In this document: positions 48,458 to 63,594 of the stretch, in pieces
Layout of the letters: the number at the start of each line of letters is the position of its first letter
Numbering within the stretch: position 1 is the stretch's first letter
Assembly: GCF_018780585.1 (NCBI RefSeq)
Contig: NZ_JADMJL010000009.1
Location: forward strand, 1 to 64,000
Direction: 5' to 3'
Length of the DNA: 64,000 bases
DNA from: Methyloversatilis discipulorum
GTDB lineage: Bacteria; Pseudomonadota; Gammaproteobacteria; Burkholderiales; Rhodocyclaceae
Position numbers and translations under genes: made by a program
Notes under the pieces: model-generated
Databases searched by the model: none
Told to the model about the DNA's origin: nothing
The model's input: only the letters and a program-made list of their open reading frames with translations

Positions 48458-51400
48458 GTGCGACTGTCCAAGCTCAAACTCGCCGGTTTCAAGACCTTCG
48501 TCGATCCGACCACCATACAGATGCCTGGCCAGCTGGTCGGCGTGGTGGGGCCGAACGGCTGCGGCAAATCCAACATCATCGACGCGGTGCGCTGGGTGCT
48601 CGGCGAGTCGCGTGCGTCCGCCTTGCGCGGCGACGCGATGACCGACGTCATCTTCAATGGTTCGGGTACGCGCAAGCCGGTGGGCCGGGCCAGCGTCGAA
48701 CTGGTGTTCGACAACGCGCAGGGCAGGGCGGCCGGGCAGTGGTCGCAGTACGCCGAAATCGCGGTCAAGCGGGTGCTCGAGCGCGATGGTCAGTCGGATT
48801 ACTTCATCAACAACACCCGCGTGCGCCGGCGCGACGTGATCGACGTGTTCCTCGGCACCGGCCTGGGCCCGCGCGCCTACGCCATCATCGAGCAGGGCAT
48901 GATCACCCGCATCATCGAGGCGCGCCCGGAAGAGCTGCGCGCCTTCCTCGAAGAGGCGGCGGGCATCACCAAGTACCGCGAGCGGCGCAAGGAAACACAG
49001 GGCCGGCTCGACGACGCGCGCGACAACCTGGTGCGGCTGGACGATATCGTCGGCGAACTGGGCACGCGTATCGAACGGCTGCAGAAGCAGGCCGAGATCG
49101 CCGCCCGCTACACCGACATGAACCGCCGCCTGTCCGAGCGGCAGGCGCTGCTGTGGGCGATGAAGCAGCGTTCGGCAGCGGCCGAGGCCGACGCGCTGAC
49201 GCTGGAAGCCGGCCGCATCGAGAACGACATCGAGCGTGAGACCGCGGCGCTGCGCCACCACGAGGCGGCGCTGGAGCGCATCCGCACCGAACATTTCGCC
49301 AGTTCCGAGGCGGTGCACGCGGCACAGGCGGAACTGCTGACCGCCAATGCCGAAGCCAGTCGCCTCGAAGACGACCTGAAGCGCGCCGCCGAGAACCGGC
49401 ACAAGCTGGAAGCGCGCATCGCCCAGCTCGAGGGCGAAGTGGCGAACTGGCGCGCGCGCATCGAGGCGATCGAGACCGACACCGGCCGCTGGACCGAACT
49501 GGCCGAGCACGCGGCGCACCGCATCGAACAGGCGGAAGCGCGTCACGAAACGACCAGCGCGCTGCTGCCCGAAGCGGAAGCCGCTTTCCAGGAAGCGGAA
49601 CAGCAGGCCAGCCTCGCGCGGCGCGAACTCGCCGCGGTCGAGCAGCAGCTCAAGGTCGAGGAAACCCACCGCGCCAACGCCGGCCGCACGCTCAATTCAC
49701 TGGCCGGACGGCGCGAGCGCATCGCGCACGACGAGGCGCAGCTGATCGAGCCCGACCGCGAGGCGCTGGCGCAGGCGCAGGACAAGCTCGAATCGCTGCA
49801 GATGGCGCAGGAGGCGGCGCAGCAGCGTCTGCAGGCCGCACAGAACGCGGTGCCGCAACTGCAGGCGCAGGTGCGCAACGCGCAGGACGCCGAGCGCGCC
49901 GCCACGCGGACGCTGACCGAAACCCGCGCCCGTCGCGACGCGCTGGTCGAGCTGCAGCGCAAGACGCAGACCGACGGCAAGCTCGCCCCCTGGCTGGCCG
50001 CGCTCGGCCTGCAGGACGCGAAGCCGCTGTGGCAGTCGCTGCAGGTCGATGCCGGCTGGGAACTGGCGGTCGAGGCGGTGCTGCGCGAACGGCTGGGCGC
50101 GCTCGAAGCGGCGTCGGCCGATACGCTGGCGTCTGCCTGCGCGGCCGGTGCGGCACCGCAGAACCTGACGCTCGCACTCCCCGGCAGCGACGCGCGCGCG
50201 GACGTCGGTGCCGACAGCCTGCGCCACCGCGTGCGCGCCCACGACGCGCGCTGGGACGCACTGCTCGATCTGTGGCTGGGTCCGGTCGCCGCCGTCGAGT
50301 CGCTGGATTTCGCCGCCAGCGGTCTGCGCGTCGACCAGGAAGGCCGTGTCGCGCAGGGCGCGTCGCTGACGCTGTATGCGCCGGACGCCCGCACGCACGG
50401 CGTGCTCGAGCGCGCGCGCGACATCGACCGTCTCGCCGAGGAGATCGAACTCGCCGACGCCCAGCTCGCCGAATCGCGCGAGGCGCTGCGCGAAGCCGAG
50501 TCGGCACTGGCCGGCGCACACGAGGAACAGGCCGCCGCGCGGCGCGAACAGCAGTCGCTGACCCAGGCTGCGCACAGCGCCCAGGTCGAGCAGATCAAGC
50601 TGGCACAGGCGGTGTCGCGCTACGACGAACAGCGCGCGGGGCTGGCGCGCGATCGCGCCGAAGTCGATCAGGCCGAGCAGACCGAGCGTGCCCACCTTGA
50701 ACGCGCCGACGCCGAGATCGAGCGCGCGCGCGAACTGATCGAGGTGCAGCGCATGCGACTCGACGCCGCGACCGAGGCGCAGAAGAACGCCGACAGCCAG
50801 CTGCGCGAGGCGCGCTTCGCCGATCAGGCGGCGGCGCGCGAACTGCAGGAGGCGAACTTCTCGCAGCGTGAATGCACGAGCCGCCTGACCGATCTGGCGA
50901 ACAACCTCGCGGTGGCCCGGACCCAGCTCGAGAACGCCGAACTGGAGTGCGCGCTGCGCCGCGACGAATTCGCGCAGATCGACGAAGGCAGCATAGACAG
51001 CCGGCTGCAGCAGGTGCTGGACAACCGCCGGGCGCGCGAACAGGTGCTGGCCACCTGCCGCGACGCGCAGGAAGTGCTCGCCGCCCAGCTGCGCGAACTG
51101 GAATCGCAGCGCGCCAATACCGAACACCTGCTGGCGCCGGCGCGCGAGCGGTTGGCCGAACTGAAGCTGAAACAGCAGGCGGCCGCGCTGAATGCCGAAC
51201 AGTACGCGCAGCGCCTGGGCGAGATCGAACTGCCGGACGGCCGGCTCGATGCGCTGCTGGCCGAGGGCGAGGCGGAGAAGGTGCGCGAGGGCGCACTGAC
51301 TGCAGAGATCAGCCGCCTGACGCGGGAAATCGCGGCACTCGGCGCGGTGAACCTCGCCGCGCTGGAAGAGTTGGCGCAAGCCAGCGAGCGCAAGGGTTAT

Positions 51401-51964
51401 CTCGATGCGCAATCGACCGATCTGCGCGATGCCATCGCCACGCTGGAAGACGCCATCCGCCGCATGGACCGCGACACGCGCGCCCTGCTCAAGGAGACGT
51501 ATGATCGCGTCAATACCGAGTTCGGCCGCATCTTCCCGGAACTGTTCGGTGGCGGTGAGGCCCGACTGGTCATGACCGGCGACGAGATTCTGGATGCGGG
51601 CCTGCAGGTGTTCGCGCAGCCGCCGGGCAAGCGCAACGCGTCGATCCAGCTGCTGTCCGGCGGCGAGAAGGCGCTGACCGCGACGGCGCTGGTGTTTGCC
51701 TTCTTCCAGCTCAACCCGGCACCGTTCTGCATGCTGGACGAGGTCGATGCGCCGCTGGACGACACGAATACCGAACGCTTCTGCGAAATGGTGAAGCGCA
51801 TGTCCGCTTCGACGCAGTTCGTGTTCATCAGTCACAACAAGATCACGATGGAAATGGCGCAACAGCTGGTTGGCGTCACCATGCAGGAGCGCGGGTGTTC
51901 GCGCGTGGTCGAGGTCGATATGGAAGCGGCGCTGAAACTGCGCGACGAAGCGCTCAGCGTCTGA
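48458..51964 (+). CDS. smc: Chromosome segregation ATPase SMC
   Basis: GTG 48458 (MRLSKLKLAGFKTFVDP) gives 1168 residues, the family length; the upstream in-frame ATG at 48320 adds only unrelated residues. Walker A is VGPNGCGKSNIID near residue 33. Long coiled coils follow (about 165-490 and 660-1000) around a hinge at about 510-640 that is rich in alanine and degenerate. The C-terminal lobe carries the signature LLSGGEKALTATAL near 1065 and Walker B FCMLDEVDAPLDD near 1088. It organises and segregates the chromosome with ScpA and ScpB, which are not in this window. zipA follows after 20 bases. Confidence 0.95.
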   Translation: MRLSKLKLAGFKTFVDPTTIQMPGQLVGVVGPNGCGKSNIIDAVRWVLGESRASALRGDAMTDVIFNGSGTRKPVGRASVELVFDNAQGRAAGQWSQYAEIAVKRVLERDGQSDYFINNTRVRRRDVIDVFLGTGLGPRAYAIIEQGMITRIIEARPEELRAFLEEAAGITKYRERRKETQGRLDDARDNLVRLDDIVGELGTRIERLQKQAEIAARYTDMNRRLSERQALLWAMKQRSAAAEADALTLEAGRIENDIERETAALRHHEAALERIRTEHFASSEAVHAAQAELLTANAEASRLEDDLKRAAENRHKLEARIAQLEGEVANWRARIEAIETDTGRWTELAEHAAHRIEQAEARHETTSALLPEAEAAFQEAEQQASLARRELAAVEQQLKVEETHRANAGRTLNSLAGRRERIAHDEAQLIEPDREALAQAQDKLESLQMAQEAAQQRLQAAQNAVPQLQAQVRNAQDAERAATRTLTETRARRDALVELQRKTQTDGKLAPWLAALGLQDAKPLWQSLQVDAGWELAVEAVLRERLGALEAASADTLASACAAGAAPQNLTLALPGSDARADVGADSLRHRVRAHDARWDALLDLWLGPVAAVESLDFAASGLRVDQEGRVAQGASLTLYAPDARTHGVLERARDIDRLAEEIELADAQLAESREALREAESALAGAHEEQAAARREQQSLTQAAHSAQVEQIKLAQAVSRYDEQRAGLARDRAEVDQAEQTERAHLERADAEIERARELIEVQRMRLDAATEAQKNADSQLREARFADQAAARELQEANFSQRECTSRLTDLANNLAVARTQLENAELECALRRDEFAQIDEGSIDSRLQQVLDNRRAREQVLATCRDAQEVLAAQLRELESQRANTEHLLAPARERLAELKLKQQAAALNAEQYAQRLGEIELPDGRLDALLAEGEAEKVREGALTAEISRLTREIAALGAVNLAALEELAQASERKGYLDAQSTDLRDAIATLEDAIRRMDRDTRALLKETYDRVNTEFGRIFPELFGGGEARLVMTGDEILDAGLQVFAQPPGKRNASIQLLSGGEKALTATALVFAFFQLNPAPFCMLDEVDAPLDDTNTERFCEMVKRMSASTQFVFISHNKITMEMAQQLVGVTMQERGCSRVVEVDMEAALKLRDEALSV

Positions 51965-51984
51965 ACAAAAAGGGATACGGATTC

Positions 51985-55232
<3,248 letters not shown>

Positions 55233-55236
55233 AACG

Positions 55237-56139
55237 ATGAAATCCGTACGCAAAGCAGTCTTTCCCGTCGCCGGTCTGGGCAGCCGTTTCCTGCCCGCCA
55301 CCAAGGCCAACCCGAAGGAAATGCTGCCGGTGGTCGACAAGCCGCTGATCCAGTACGCCGTCGAGGAAGCCGTGGCCGCCGGCTGCACCGACCTCATCTT
55401 CATCACCGGTCGCACCAAGCGCTCGATCGCCGACCACTTCGACAAGGCCTACGAGCTCGAGCACGAGCTCGAGATGAAGAAGAAACATGACCTGCTGGCG
55501 CTGTGCAACACGGTGCCCAAGCACGTGAACTGCATCTACATCCGCCAGTCGGAACCGCTCGGCCTGGGCCACGCCGTGCTGTGCGCGGCGCCGGTCGTCG
55601 GTGACGAGCCGTTCGCCGTGCTGCTGGCCGACGACCTGATCGACGGCGAGCCGCCGATCCTGAAGCAGATGACCGACATCTTCGACCGCTTCGGCCGCTC
55701 CATCCTCGGCGTGCAGCAGGTGCCGCGCAGCCAGACCGGCAGCTACGGCATCGTCAGCACCGACGCCGACGTCGGCGGCCTGTACGGCGTGACCGGCATC
55801 GTCGAGAAGCCGAAGCCCGAAGTGGCGCCGTCTACGCTGGCCGTGGTCGGCCGTTACGTGCTGACGCCGCGCATTTTCGATCACCTGCGCGCGATCACGC
55901 CGGGTGCCGGCGGCGAGCTGCAGCTGACCGACGCGATCGCCGCGCTGCTGAAGGAAGAGGCGGTGCTGGCCTATCCGTTCAAGGGCACGCGCTACGACTG
56001 CGGTTCCAAGCTGGGCTATCTGCAGGCGACCGTCGCACTGGCGCGCAAGCATCCTGAAGTCGGCGCAGCATTCACCGCCTGGATGGACGCGCAGGAAGTG
56101 TCGCGCGAAGAGATTTCGCGCGAAGCCGACGCAGCGTGA
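55237..56139 (+). CDS. galU: UTP--glucose-1-phosphate uridylyltransferase
   Basis: ATG 55237 with AGGGAG upstream, four bases after ligA, gives 300 residues, the usual GalU length; the earlier open frame lies within ligA. The nucleotide-binding signature is [30 protein letters not shown]. Further motifs are [29 protein letters not shown], and [11 protein letters not shown]. The enzyme makes UDP-glucose, the substrate of both Ugd copies in this window, and so supplies the exopolysaccharide pathway. Its GTGA stop overlaps hpt. Confidence 0.95.
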   Translation: MKSVRKAVFPVAGLGSRFLPATKANPKEMLPVVDKPLIQYAVEEAVAAGCTDLIFITGRTKRSIADHFDKAYELEHELEMKKKHDLLALCNTVPKHVNCIYIRQSEPLGLGHAVLCAAPVVGDEPFAVLLADDLIDGEPPILKQMTDIFDRFGRSILGVQQVPRSQTGSYGIVSTDADVGGLYGVTGIVEKPKPEVAPSTLAVVGRYVLTPRIFDHLRAITPGAGGELQLTDAIAALLKEEAVLAYPFKGTRYDCGSKLGYLQATVALARKHPEVGAAFTAWMDAQEVSREEISREADAA

Positions 56140-56681
56140 GTCGTCTGGCCGACGCGCAGGCACTGCTTGCAGGTGCCGACCTGATCTGTTCCGCCGCTGA
56201 AGTCGAGGCGGCGGTCGATCGGGTCGCGCGGGAGATCACGGCGGCGGTCGGCGACAGCTACCCGCTGCTGCTGTCGGTGATGGGCGGCGCTGTCGTGTTC
56301 ACCGGCAACCTGCTGCCCAAGCTCGCGTTTCCGCTCGACTTCGACTACCTGCATGTCACCCGCTACGGCGACGAGACCTCGGGCGGCGAACTGCGCTGGA
56401 TCAACGAGCCGCGCACGCCGCTGGTCGGGCGCACCGTGCTCGTGCTCGACGACATCCTCGACGAGGGCATCACGCTGGCGGCGATCCGCCAGCACATCCT
56501 GTCCAAGGGCGCGACGCGTTGCCTGACCGCTGTGTTCTCGGACAAGCAGATCGGTCGCGCCAAGCCGATCACCGCCGACTTCACCGGGCTGGAACTGCCC
56601 AACCGCTACGTGTTCGGCTACGGCATGGACGTGCGCGGTGCGTGGCGCAATCTGCCGGCCATTTACGCGCTGAAGGAGTAG
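56136..56681 (+). CDS. hpt: Hypoxanthine-guanine phosphoribosyltransferase
   Basis: A 181-residue purine salvage enzyme that joins hypoxanthine or guanine to PRPP. It begins with GTG 56136 within the galU stop. The PRPP-binding loop [17 protein letters not shown] is near residue 103. Flexible-loop and base-contact text [13 protein letters not shown] and [32 protein letters not shown] agree with the HPRT family. It may use hypoxanthine released by the methylthioinosine phosphorylase encoded at 59231-59980. Confidence 0.9.
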   Translation: MSRLADAQALLAGADLICSAAEVEAAVDRVAREITAAVGDSYPLLLSVMGGAVVFTGNLLPKLAFPLDFDYLHVTRYGDETSGGELRWINEPRTPLVGRTVLVLDDILDEGITLAAIRQHILSKGATRCLTAVFSDKQIGRAKPITADFTGLELPNRYVFGYGMDVRGAWRNLPAIYALKE

Positions 56682-56684
56682 GGC

Positions 56685-57209
56685 GTGACAGACGCCGGAA
56701 CCGACGCGCTGCCGGTCTTCCTCGACATCGAGGCGTCCGGCTTCGGTGCCGGCAGCTATCCGATCGAAGTGGGCTGCGTGCTGCCGGACGGGCGCACGCT
56801 GTGCTGTCTGGTGCGTCCGCCGGAGCAGTGGCGGCACTGGGATGCCAGCGCCGAGTCCATCCACCACATCACGCGCGACGTGCTGATGCAGCACGGTCTG
56901 CCGGTCGAGGAGGTCGTGTGCCGGCTCGACGAGGCGCTGCGCGGGCGCGAGGTGTACAGCGATGCCTGGGGCAACGATTACGCCTGGCTGTCGCGCCTCT
57001 ACGACGAGGCGGATCGCGTGCCGCGCTTTCATCTGCGCAGCCTGCGCGAACTGCTGAACGAAGACCAGGCGGCGCGCTGGCATGGGGTCAAGCAGGCGGT
57101 GGCGGAAGAGCTGCACACCACGCGCCATCGCGCCAGCAACGACGCGCGCGTGCTGCAGACCACCTACGCACGGCTGCGTGCACAGGCGGCGATCGAGCGC
57201 CGCACCTGA
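56685..57209 (+). CDS. DEDDh 3'-5' exonuclease-like protein
   Basis: A 174-residue RNase T/DnaQ-like nuclease starting at GTG 56685, three bases after hpt. The metal-binding residues of the DEDDh type are present: Asp14 and Glu16 in FLDIEASGFG, Asp93 or Asp98 in YSDAWGND, His148 and the last Asp153 in RHRASNDARVL. HHITRDVLMQHGLPVEEV fits the family. It is shorter than the DNA polymerase III epsilon subunit and has no extra domain. Its nucleic-acid substrate is unknown. A bidirectional terminator follows. Confidence 0.82.
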   Translation: MTDAGTDALPVFLDIEASGFGAGSYPIEVGCVLPDGRTLCCLVRPPEQWRHWDASAESIHHITRDVLMQHGLPVEEVVCRLDEALRGREVYSDAWGNDYAWLSRLYDEADRVPRFHLRSLRELLNEDQAARWHGVKQAVAEELHTTRHRASNDARVLQTTYARLRAQAAIERRT

Positions 57210-57236
57210 AGCCAGGCTCCGGACGAGGCACACATG

Positions 57237-57262
57237 AAAAGAGCGCCCTTGGGCGCTCTTTT
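57237..57262. terminator. Bidirectional terminator between exonuclease and typA genes
   Basis: Near-perfect hairpin AAAAGAGCGCCC/GGGCGCTCTTTT (57237-57248 and 57251-57262) with a TT centre. The A and T runs make it functional on both strands. Confidence 0.92.
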
Positions 57263-57287
57263 CATTTCATTCGACGCTGCCCGGATA

Positions 57288-59102
<1,815 letters not shown>

Positions 59103-59230
59103 GGGAATGGTGCGGCGCAAAAGATAAACACACGAGTTTAGCACGCCAAGTTCGCAAGACGTCAGGTGCCCGGACGGAGGGCGTTCCGGCTGCTAGACTC
59201 GCCGGTCATCCAATCAGGAGTTCCGGAACG

Positions 59231-59980
59231 ATGCTGGCCATCATTGGCGGAAGCGGGCTGACCCAGCTTGCCAACCTCGACGTCACGCGGCGCGAGGTCG
59301 TGCGTACCCCTTACGGCGAACCGTCCGGTCCGCTCACCTTCGGCCGTCTCGGTGGGCACGAACTGGTGTTCATCGCCCGCCATGGCTACGGCCACACGAT
59401 TCCGCCGCATCGCGTCAATTACCGCGCGAACATCTCGGCGCTGAAGAGCGTCGGGGTAGACAAGGTCGTATCGGTGGCGTCCGTCGGCGGCATCCGGCCC
59501 GACCTGGCGCCGGGCAGCCTGGTCGTGCCGGATCAGATCATCGACTACACCTGGGGCCGCCATTCGACCTTTTTCGACGGCCACGACGGACAGGTGAAGC
59601 ATGTCGATTTCACCGAACCCTACGACAGCGCCCTGCGTGCTCGGCTGCTTGCCGCCGCGACGCTGGCCGGCGAGGCGGTGATCGACGGGGCCGTCTATGC
59701 AGCCACCCAGGGACCGCGCCTCGAAACCGCGGCCGAGATCAACCGTTTCGAGCGCGACGGCGCCGACGTCGTCGGCATGACCGGCATGCCCGAGGCGGTG
59801 CTGGCGCGCGAAGCCGGTTTGGCTTACGCGGCGCTCAATGTGGTGGTGAATCACGCGGCCGGTCGCGGCGATTCCGCGCACGGCATCCAGATGTCGGCCA
59901 TCGAAGCCATGCTGCAGGAGGCGATGATGCGCGTGCGTCACCTGCTCGAGCGCTTGTGCCAGGAAGGAGTGTGCCCGTGA
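59231..59980 (+). CDS. S-methyl-5'-thioinosine phosphorylase
   Basis: A 249-residue nucleoside phosphorylase of the MTAP/PNP family. Motifs are [10 protein letters not shown] at the N-terminus, [22 protein letters not shown] near residue 48, and the substrate-site text [24 protein letters not shown] near 180. The MTGMPEA form and the short length favour the bacterial methylthioinosine enzyme over methylthioadenosine phosphorylase. It would release hypoxanthine and methylthioribose-1-phosphate from deaminated methylthioadenosine, a by-product of polyamine and quorum-signal synthesis. Its stop overlaps the GTG of the deformylase gene. Confidence 0.85.
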   Translation: MLAIIGGSGLTQLANLDVTRREVVRTPYGEPSGPLTFGRLGGHELVFIARHGYGHTIPPHRVNYRANISALKSVGVDKVVSVASVGGIRPDLAPGSLVVPDQIIDYTWGRHSTFFDGHDGQVKHVDFTEPYDSALRARLLAAATLAGEAVIDGAVYAATQGPRLETAAEINRFERDGADVVGMTGMPEAVLAREAGLAYAALNVVVNHAAGRGDSAHGIQMSAIEAMLQEAMMRVRHLLERLCQEGVCP

Positions 59981-60507
59981 TCCGCGACATCCTGCGTATG
60001 GGCGACCCGCGCCTGCTGCGTGTTTCGCGGCCGGTCGAGCGTTTCGATACGGCGGAGCTCGACGCACTGGTGACCGACCTGATGGACACCATGCAGGCGG
60101 CCAACGGCGCCGGCCTCGCGGCACCACAGATCGGCGTCGACCTGCGCGTCGTCATCTTCGGCGGCTCGCCGTCCGTGCGCTATCCGGACGCGCCGGTCGT
60201 GCCTTTCACCGTGCTTGTCAATCCAGTGCTGACGCCGCTCGGCCACGACATGGAGGAGGGCTGGGAGGGCTGTCTGTCCGTGCCTGGTCTCCGCGGCGTC
60301 GTGCCGCGTTACAGCCGGCTGCAATACAGCGGTTTCGATCCGGCGGGCAAGCCGATCTCGCGCGAGGCCGAAGGTTTTCACGCGCGCGTCGTGCAGCACG
60401 AATGCGACCATCTGGATGGCATCCTCTATCCAATGCGGGTGCGTGACTTCAGTCGCTTCGGCTATACCGACGTGCTGTTCCCGGGCGTCGAGGATGGTGA
60501 CGACTGA
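59977..60507 (+). CDS. def: Peptide deformylase
   Basis: GTG 59977 with AGGAAGGAG upstream gives 176 residues; the start overlaps the preceding stop (GTGA). The enzyme removes the formyl group from nascent N-terminal methionine. All three family motifs are present: [10 protein letters not shown] near residue 45, [11 protein letters not shown] with the metal Cys near 97, and QHECDHLDG with the catalytic Glu near 139. It lies away from fmt, so the genome may carry a second def beside fmt. Confidence 0.93.
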   Translation: MIRDILRMGDPRLLRVSRPVERFDTAELDALVTDLMDTMQAANGAGLAAPQIGVDLRVVIFGGSPSVRYPDAPVVPFTVLVNPVLTPLGHDMEEGWEGCLSVPGLRGVVPRYSRLQYSGFDPAGKPISREAEGFHARVVQHECDHLDGILYPMRVRDFSRFGYTDVLFPGVEDGDD

Positions 60508-60880
60508 CGGGGTCTGAGCGGGCACTGCTATCGTGAACCGAGGGCCCTTCTCGCCCCGGCAAAAGCCCGTATCGAAGTCTGTAGATGGCCATCGCCGTGT
60601 CGCGGCCAAGGCCGTTCCCACAGGAGATGCGCCCGACCCACAGTCTGAGTCCGGGCCGGGGTTCTGTGGGAGGGGTCTTGACCCCGATAGCCGCCTGCAT
60701 CGAAGTCTGCGGATGGCCGCCGCCGTGTCGCGGCCAAGGCCGCTCCCACAGGGGTGCGCCCGACCCACGGCCTGAGCCGGGGCCGGGGTTCTGTGGGAGG
60801 GGTCTCCTGACCCCGACGGGGCCGGCGATCGACAACGACCGGTCATTCGAAGGCCGAAGTCGCGGTCGGACGATCCTTGT
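60508..60880. repeat. Intergenic REP/BIME cluster of four units
   Basis: Hairpins at about 60599-60623 and 60727-60751 (GCGGCC/GGCCGC) alternate with opposite-strand GGGGTC/GACCCC hairpins at about 60663-60687 and 60790-60816. The region 60575-60830 is a tandem of two units of about 128 bases, each one BIME with its spacer. No gene is supported between def and the c-di-GMP enzyme gene. Confidence 0.85.
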
Positions 60881-63451
60881 TTACAGGCTGCTGGTGACGG
60901 AGGCCGTGGCTGCGCGCGCCGCGATCCAGGCTTCCAGTTCGGCCGCCGGCAGCGGTTTGCTGAACAGGAAGCCCTGTACGCATTCACAGCCCAGGTTGCC
61001 GAGGAATGCGTACTGCGCGTCGGTTTCCACCCCTTCGGCGATCACCGTCAGACCGAGGTTGTGCGCCAGACTGATGGTGGCTGCACAGATCGCGGCGTCG
61101 TCTGGATCGTTCTCGATGTCCTTGACGAAGGAACGATCGATCTTCAGCCGCTGCAAGGGCATGAGCTTCAGGTGGCTCAGCGACGAATAGCCGGTGCCGA
61201 AGTCGTCGATCGCCAGTTCGAGGCCCAGTTCGCGCAGCTGGGCCAGCATGCGCAGCGTGTTGTCGGCGTCCTCCATGGCGACGCTCTCGGTAATCTCCAG
61301 TTCGAGGTCGCCCGGCTTCAGGTCGTACTTCAGTACGACGTCCTTCACCTGCCGCAGCAGATTCTTCGAGCGCAGCTGTCGCGCCGACAGGTTGACGGCG
61401 ATCCGCATCTGCAGGCCCATGGCGCGCCAGACACTGAGCTGGCGACAGGCTTCCTGCAGTATCCATTCGCCAAGGCGGATGATGAGATCGCTTTCCTCGG
61501 CAATCGGAATGAACTTGTTCGGCGGCACCAGACCGCGCTCCGGGTGCTCCCAGCGCACCAGCACCTCGACCCCCATCAGCCGACCGCTGCCGGTTTCGAT
61601 CTGCGGCTGGTAGTGCAGCACGAACTGCCGCTTGGCGATCGCCTGGTGCAGGCTGCTCTGCAGCGTCAGCCGTTCGCTGGCGTTGGCCGACATGCTGTCG
61701 TTGAAGAACTGGTAGTTATTCCGGCCGGCAGCCTTGGCGTGATACATCGCGCTGTCGACATTGCGCAGCAGGTCATCCACCGTTTCGCCGTCGTTCGGAA
61801 AGACGCCGATGCCGACGCTGGGCGTCGAGTGCAGCTGGTAGGCCTCGACCGCGTAGGGCGCGGACAGGGCGGCGACGATCTTCTCGGCCACGGCAGCCGC
61901 GGTCAGTGTGGTCACCATGTCGGTCACCAGGACGACGAATTCGTCGCCACCGAGGCGTGCCACGACGTCGCTCTGTCGCACGCAGCGCTGCAGACGCTTG
62001 CCCACCTCGACCAGCAACGCGTCGCCGACATGATGGCCCAGCGTGTCGTTGATGTCCTTGAAGTGGTCCATGTCTATCATCAGCACCGCAAACAGCGTGC
62101 TGTGTCGGCGCGCATGTGCCATCACCTGTTCCATGCGCAGCTGCAGCGACAGACGGTTGGGCAGACCGGTCAGCATGTCGTGGTGCGCGAGGTGGTGGAT
62201 CTTCCTTTCCGCCTCCCTGCGCTCGCTGATGTCGGCAAAGGAATGCACGTAGTGAGCGATGCGCCCGCCCGGTTCGCGGACCGGATAGATGCTGAGCGAC
62301 TTCGGATAGCTTTCGCCGCTGGCGCGCTGGTCGTCGAGTTCGCCCCGCCAGTAGCCGTCGCGTTCGAGCTGATCGGCGAATTCTCTGCGCGATTCCTCGC
62401 TGTACGGACAGCTGACCACCGCCGACGCGGGTCGTCCGCTGGCCGCGCTCTCGTCGATGCCGGTCAGTGCGCTGAACGCCGGATTCACGGTGACGACGCG
62501 TCCGCGCGCATCGGTGACCATGATGGCTTCGTTCAGACTGTCGATCACGCTGGCTGCGAGCGACAGTTCGGCGTCGCGCATCTGCAACCGGCGCAACTGC
62601 AGCTGTCGAAGATAGAGCAGGGCGGCAATGGCCAGCGACACGGCGGCGCCGGCCCCCCAGATGCCGAGCACGCGCGCGCTGCCGTAGCCGTTCTGCCAGC
62701 CGCCTGCCGGGACGGCGGCCAGTTGCCAGCGCGCGTTGTCGGGCAGTACGACGTCGACCAGTACCGGTGTCTGGTCGAACAACGCCGCGTCGCCATGGAA
62801 GACCTCGCCCGCCGCGCCCAGCCCGTCGCGACCGCGCAGCGCGTAACGCAGGTCGCCGCGCTCAGGCAGGAGACCGCTGGCTTCGAGCAGTGAATCGAAG
62901 CGCAGCACGACGGCAACCAGGCCCCAGTAACGTTCGGGCTGTCCGTTTCGCGCCGGAAGATAGACCGGAAAGCGGTTGATCAGCCCGACGCCCCCCTGCA
63001 CCAGTTCGAGCGGGCCGGCGAGTACGAAGCGACGGGACTTCATCATCTGCACGACGGCGTCACGTTGCGACGGCGTATCGAGATAGTTCAGACCGATTGC
63101 GCGTTCGTTGCCGGCGAGCGGATAGACCTCGCGCACCACGTTGTCCGGCGCCACCGAAATGTTCCGCAGATGGCGGCCGTAGGCCAGCATGCGTTCGGCG
63201 ACGCGATCGAAGGAAGCGCGGTCGAAGTCCGGATTGGCGGCGATGAAACTGACCAGACCGAGCGACAGGTGGGCGGCGCTGTTGACCTCGCTCTCCAGCC
63301 GCGCCCGCACCTGTCCGGCCTGCGCCGTCACGGCGCTGCGCTCTCGCTGATGCAGTTCCGCCGCCTCGTTCCCTGCGATGTAGGCGGTGAGTGCCAGACC
63401 CGCCAGCAGCGCCACCAGTGCAACGATCAGTGGTCGCGCGCGGTCGGTCAT
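60881..63451 (-). CDS. CHASE-PAS-GGDEF-EAL cyclic di-GMP enzyme
   Basis: I choose ATG 63451 (MTDRARPLIVAL), giving 856 residues; a TTG twelve codons upstream also opens the frame. An N-terminal helix (about 7-27), a periplasmic CHASE sensor (about 30-245) and a second helix (about 263-283) precede a PAS domain (about 295-410). The GGDEF domain has an intact active site (RLGGDEFVVLV). The EAL domain has EVL in place of EAL (GVEVLVRWEHP), but retains NLSARQL, ITESVAMED, IDDFGTGYSSL, the catalytic-base lysine in RLKIDRSFV, and VIAEGVET. It is probably a phosphodiesterase, perhaps with cyclase activity. It can influence the c-di-GMP pool read by the riboswitch at 14334. Confidence 0.93.
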   Translation of the reverse strand: MTDRARPLIVALVALLAGLALTAYIAGNEAAELHQRERSAVTAQAGQVRARLESEVNSAAHLSLGLVSFIAANPDFDRASFDRVAERMLAYGRHLRNISVAPDNVVREVYPLAGNERAIGLNYLDTPSQRDAVVQMMKSRRFVLAGPLELVQGGVGLINRFPVYLPARNGQPERYWGLVAVVLRFDSLLEASGLLPERGDLRYALRGRDGLGAAGEVFHGDAALFDQTPVLVDVVLPDNARWQLAAVPAGGWQNGYGSARVLGIWGAGAAVSLAIAALLYLRQLQLRRLQMRDAELSLAASVIDSLNEAIMVTDARGRVVTVNPAFSALTGIDESAASGRPASAVVSCPYSEESRREFADQLERDGYWRGELDDQRASGESYPKSLSIYPVREPGGRIAHYVHSFADISERREAERKIHHLAHHDMLTGLPNRLSLQLRMEQVMAHARRHSTLFAVLMIDMDHFKDINDTLGHHVGDALLVEVGKRLQRCVRQSDVVARLGGDEFVVLVTDMVTTLTAAAVAEKIVAALSAPYAVEAYQLHSTPSVGIGVFPNDGETVDDLLRNVDSAMYHAKAAGRNNYQFFNDSMSANASERLTLQSSLHQAIAKRQFVLHYQPQIETGSGRLMGVEVLVRWEHPERGLVPPNKFIPIAEESDLIIRLGEWILQEACRQLSVWRAMGLQMRIAVNLSARQLRSKNLLRQVKDVVLKYDLKPGDLELEITESVAMEDADNTLRMLAQLRELGLELAIDDFGTGYSSLSHLKLMPLQRLKIDRSFVKDIENDPDDAAICAATISLAHNLGLTVIAEGVETDAQYAFLGNLGCECVQGFLFSKPLPAAELEAWIAARAATASVTSSL

Positions 63452-63594
63452 CGTGAAGGGTGCGGGTTCGTCGCGGGTCAGGCTCAAGGCAGGGTTCCGT
63501 CCTCGTCGGGGATGCCCGGGTGCGTCGGCATCGACAGTATGTCCGGAAACCTGCGCGGCGCAGCGGGCACTGCGTCGCGCCCGTCATACCGTGC

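Noticed and set aside
49697-51862. 721-codon minus-strand frame across smc
   Set aside because: Mirror of the SMC coiled coil and C-terminal lobe; Arg/Gln-rich text typical of antisense frames.
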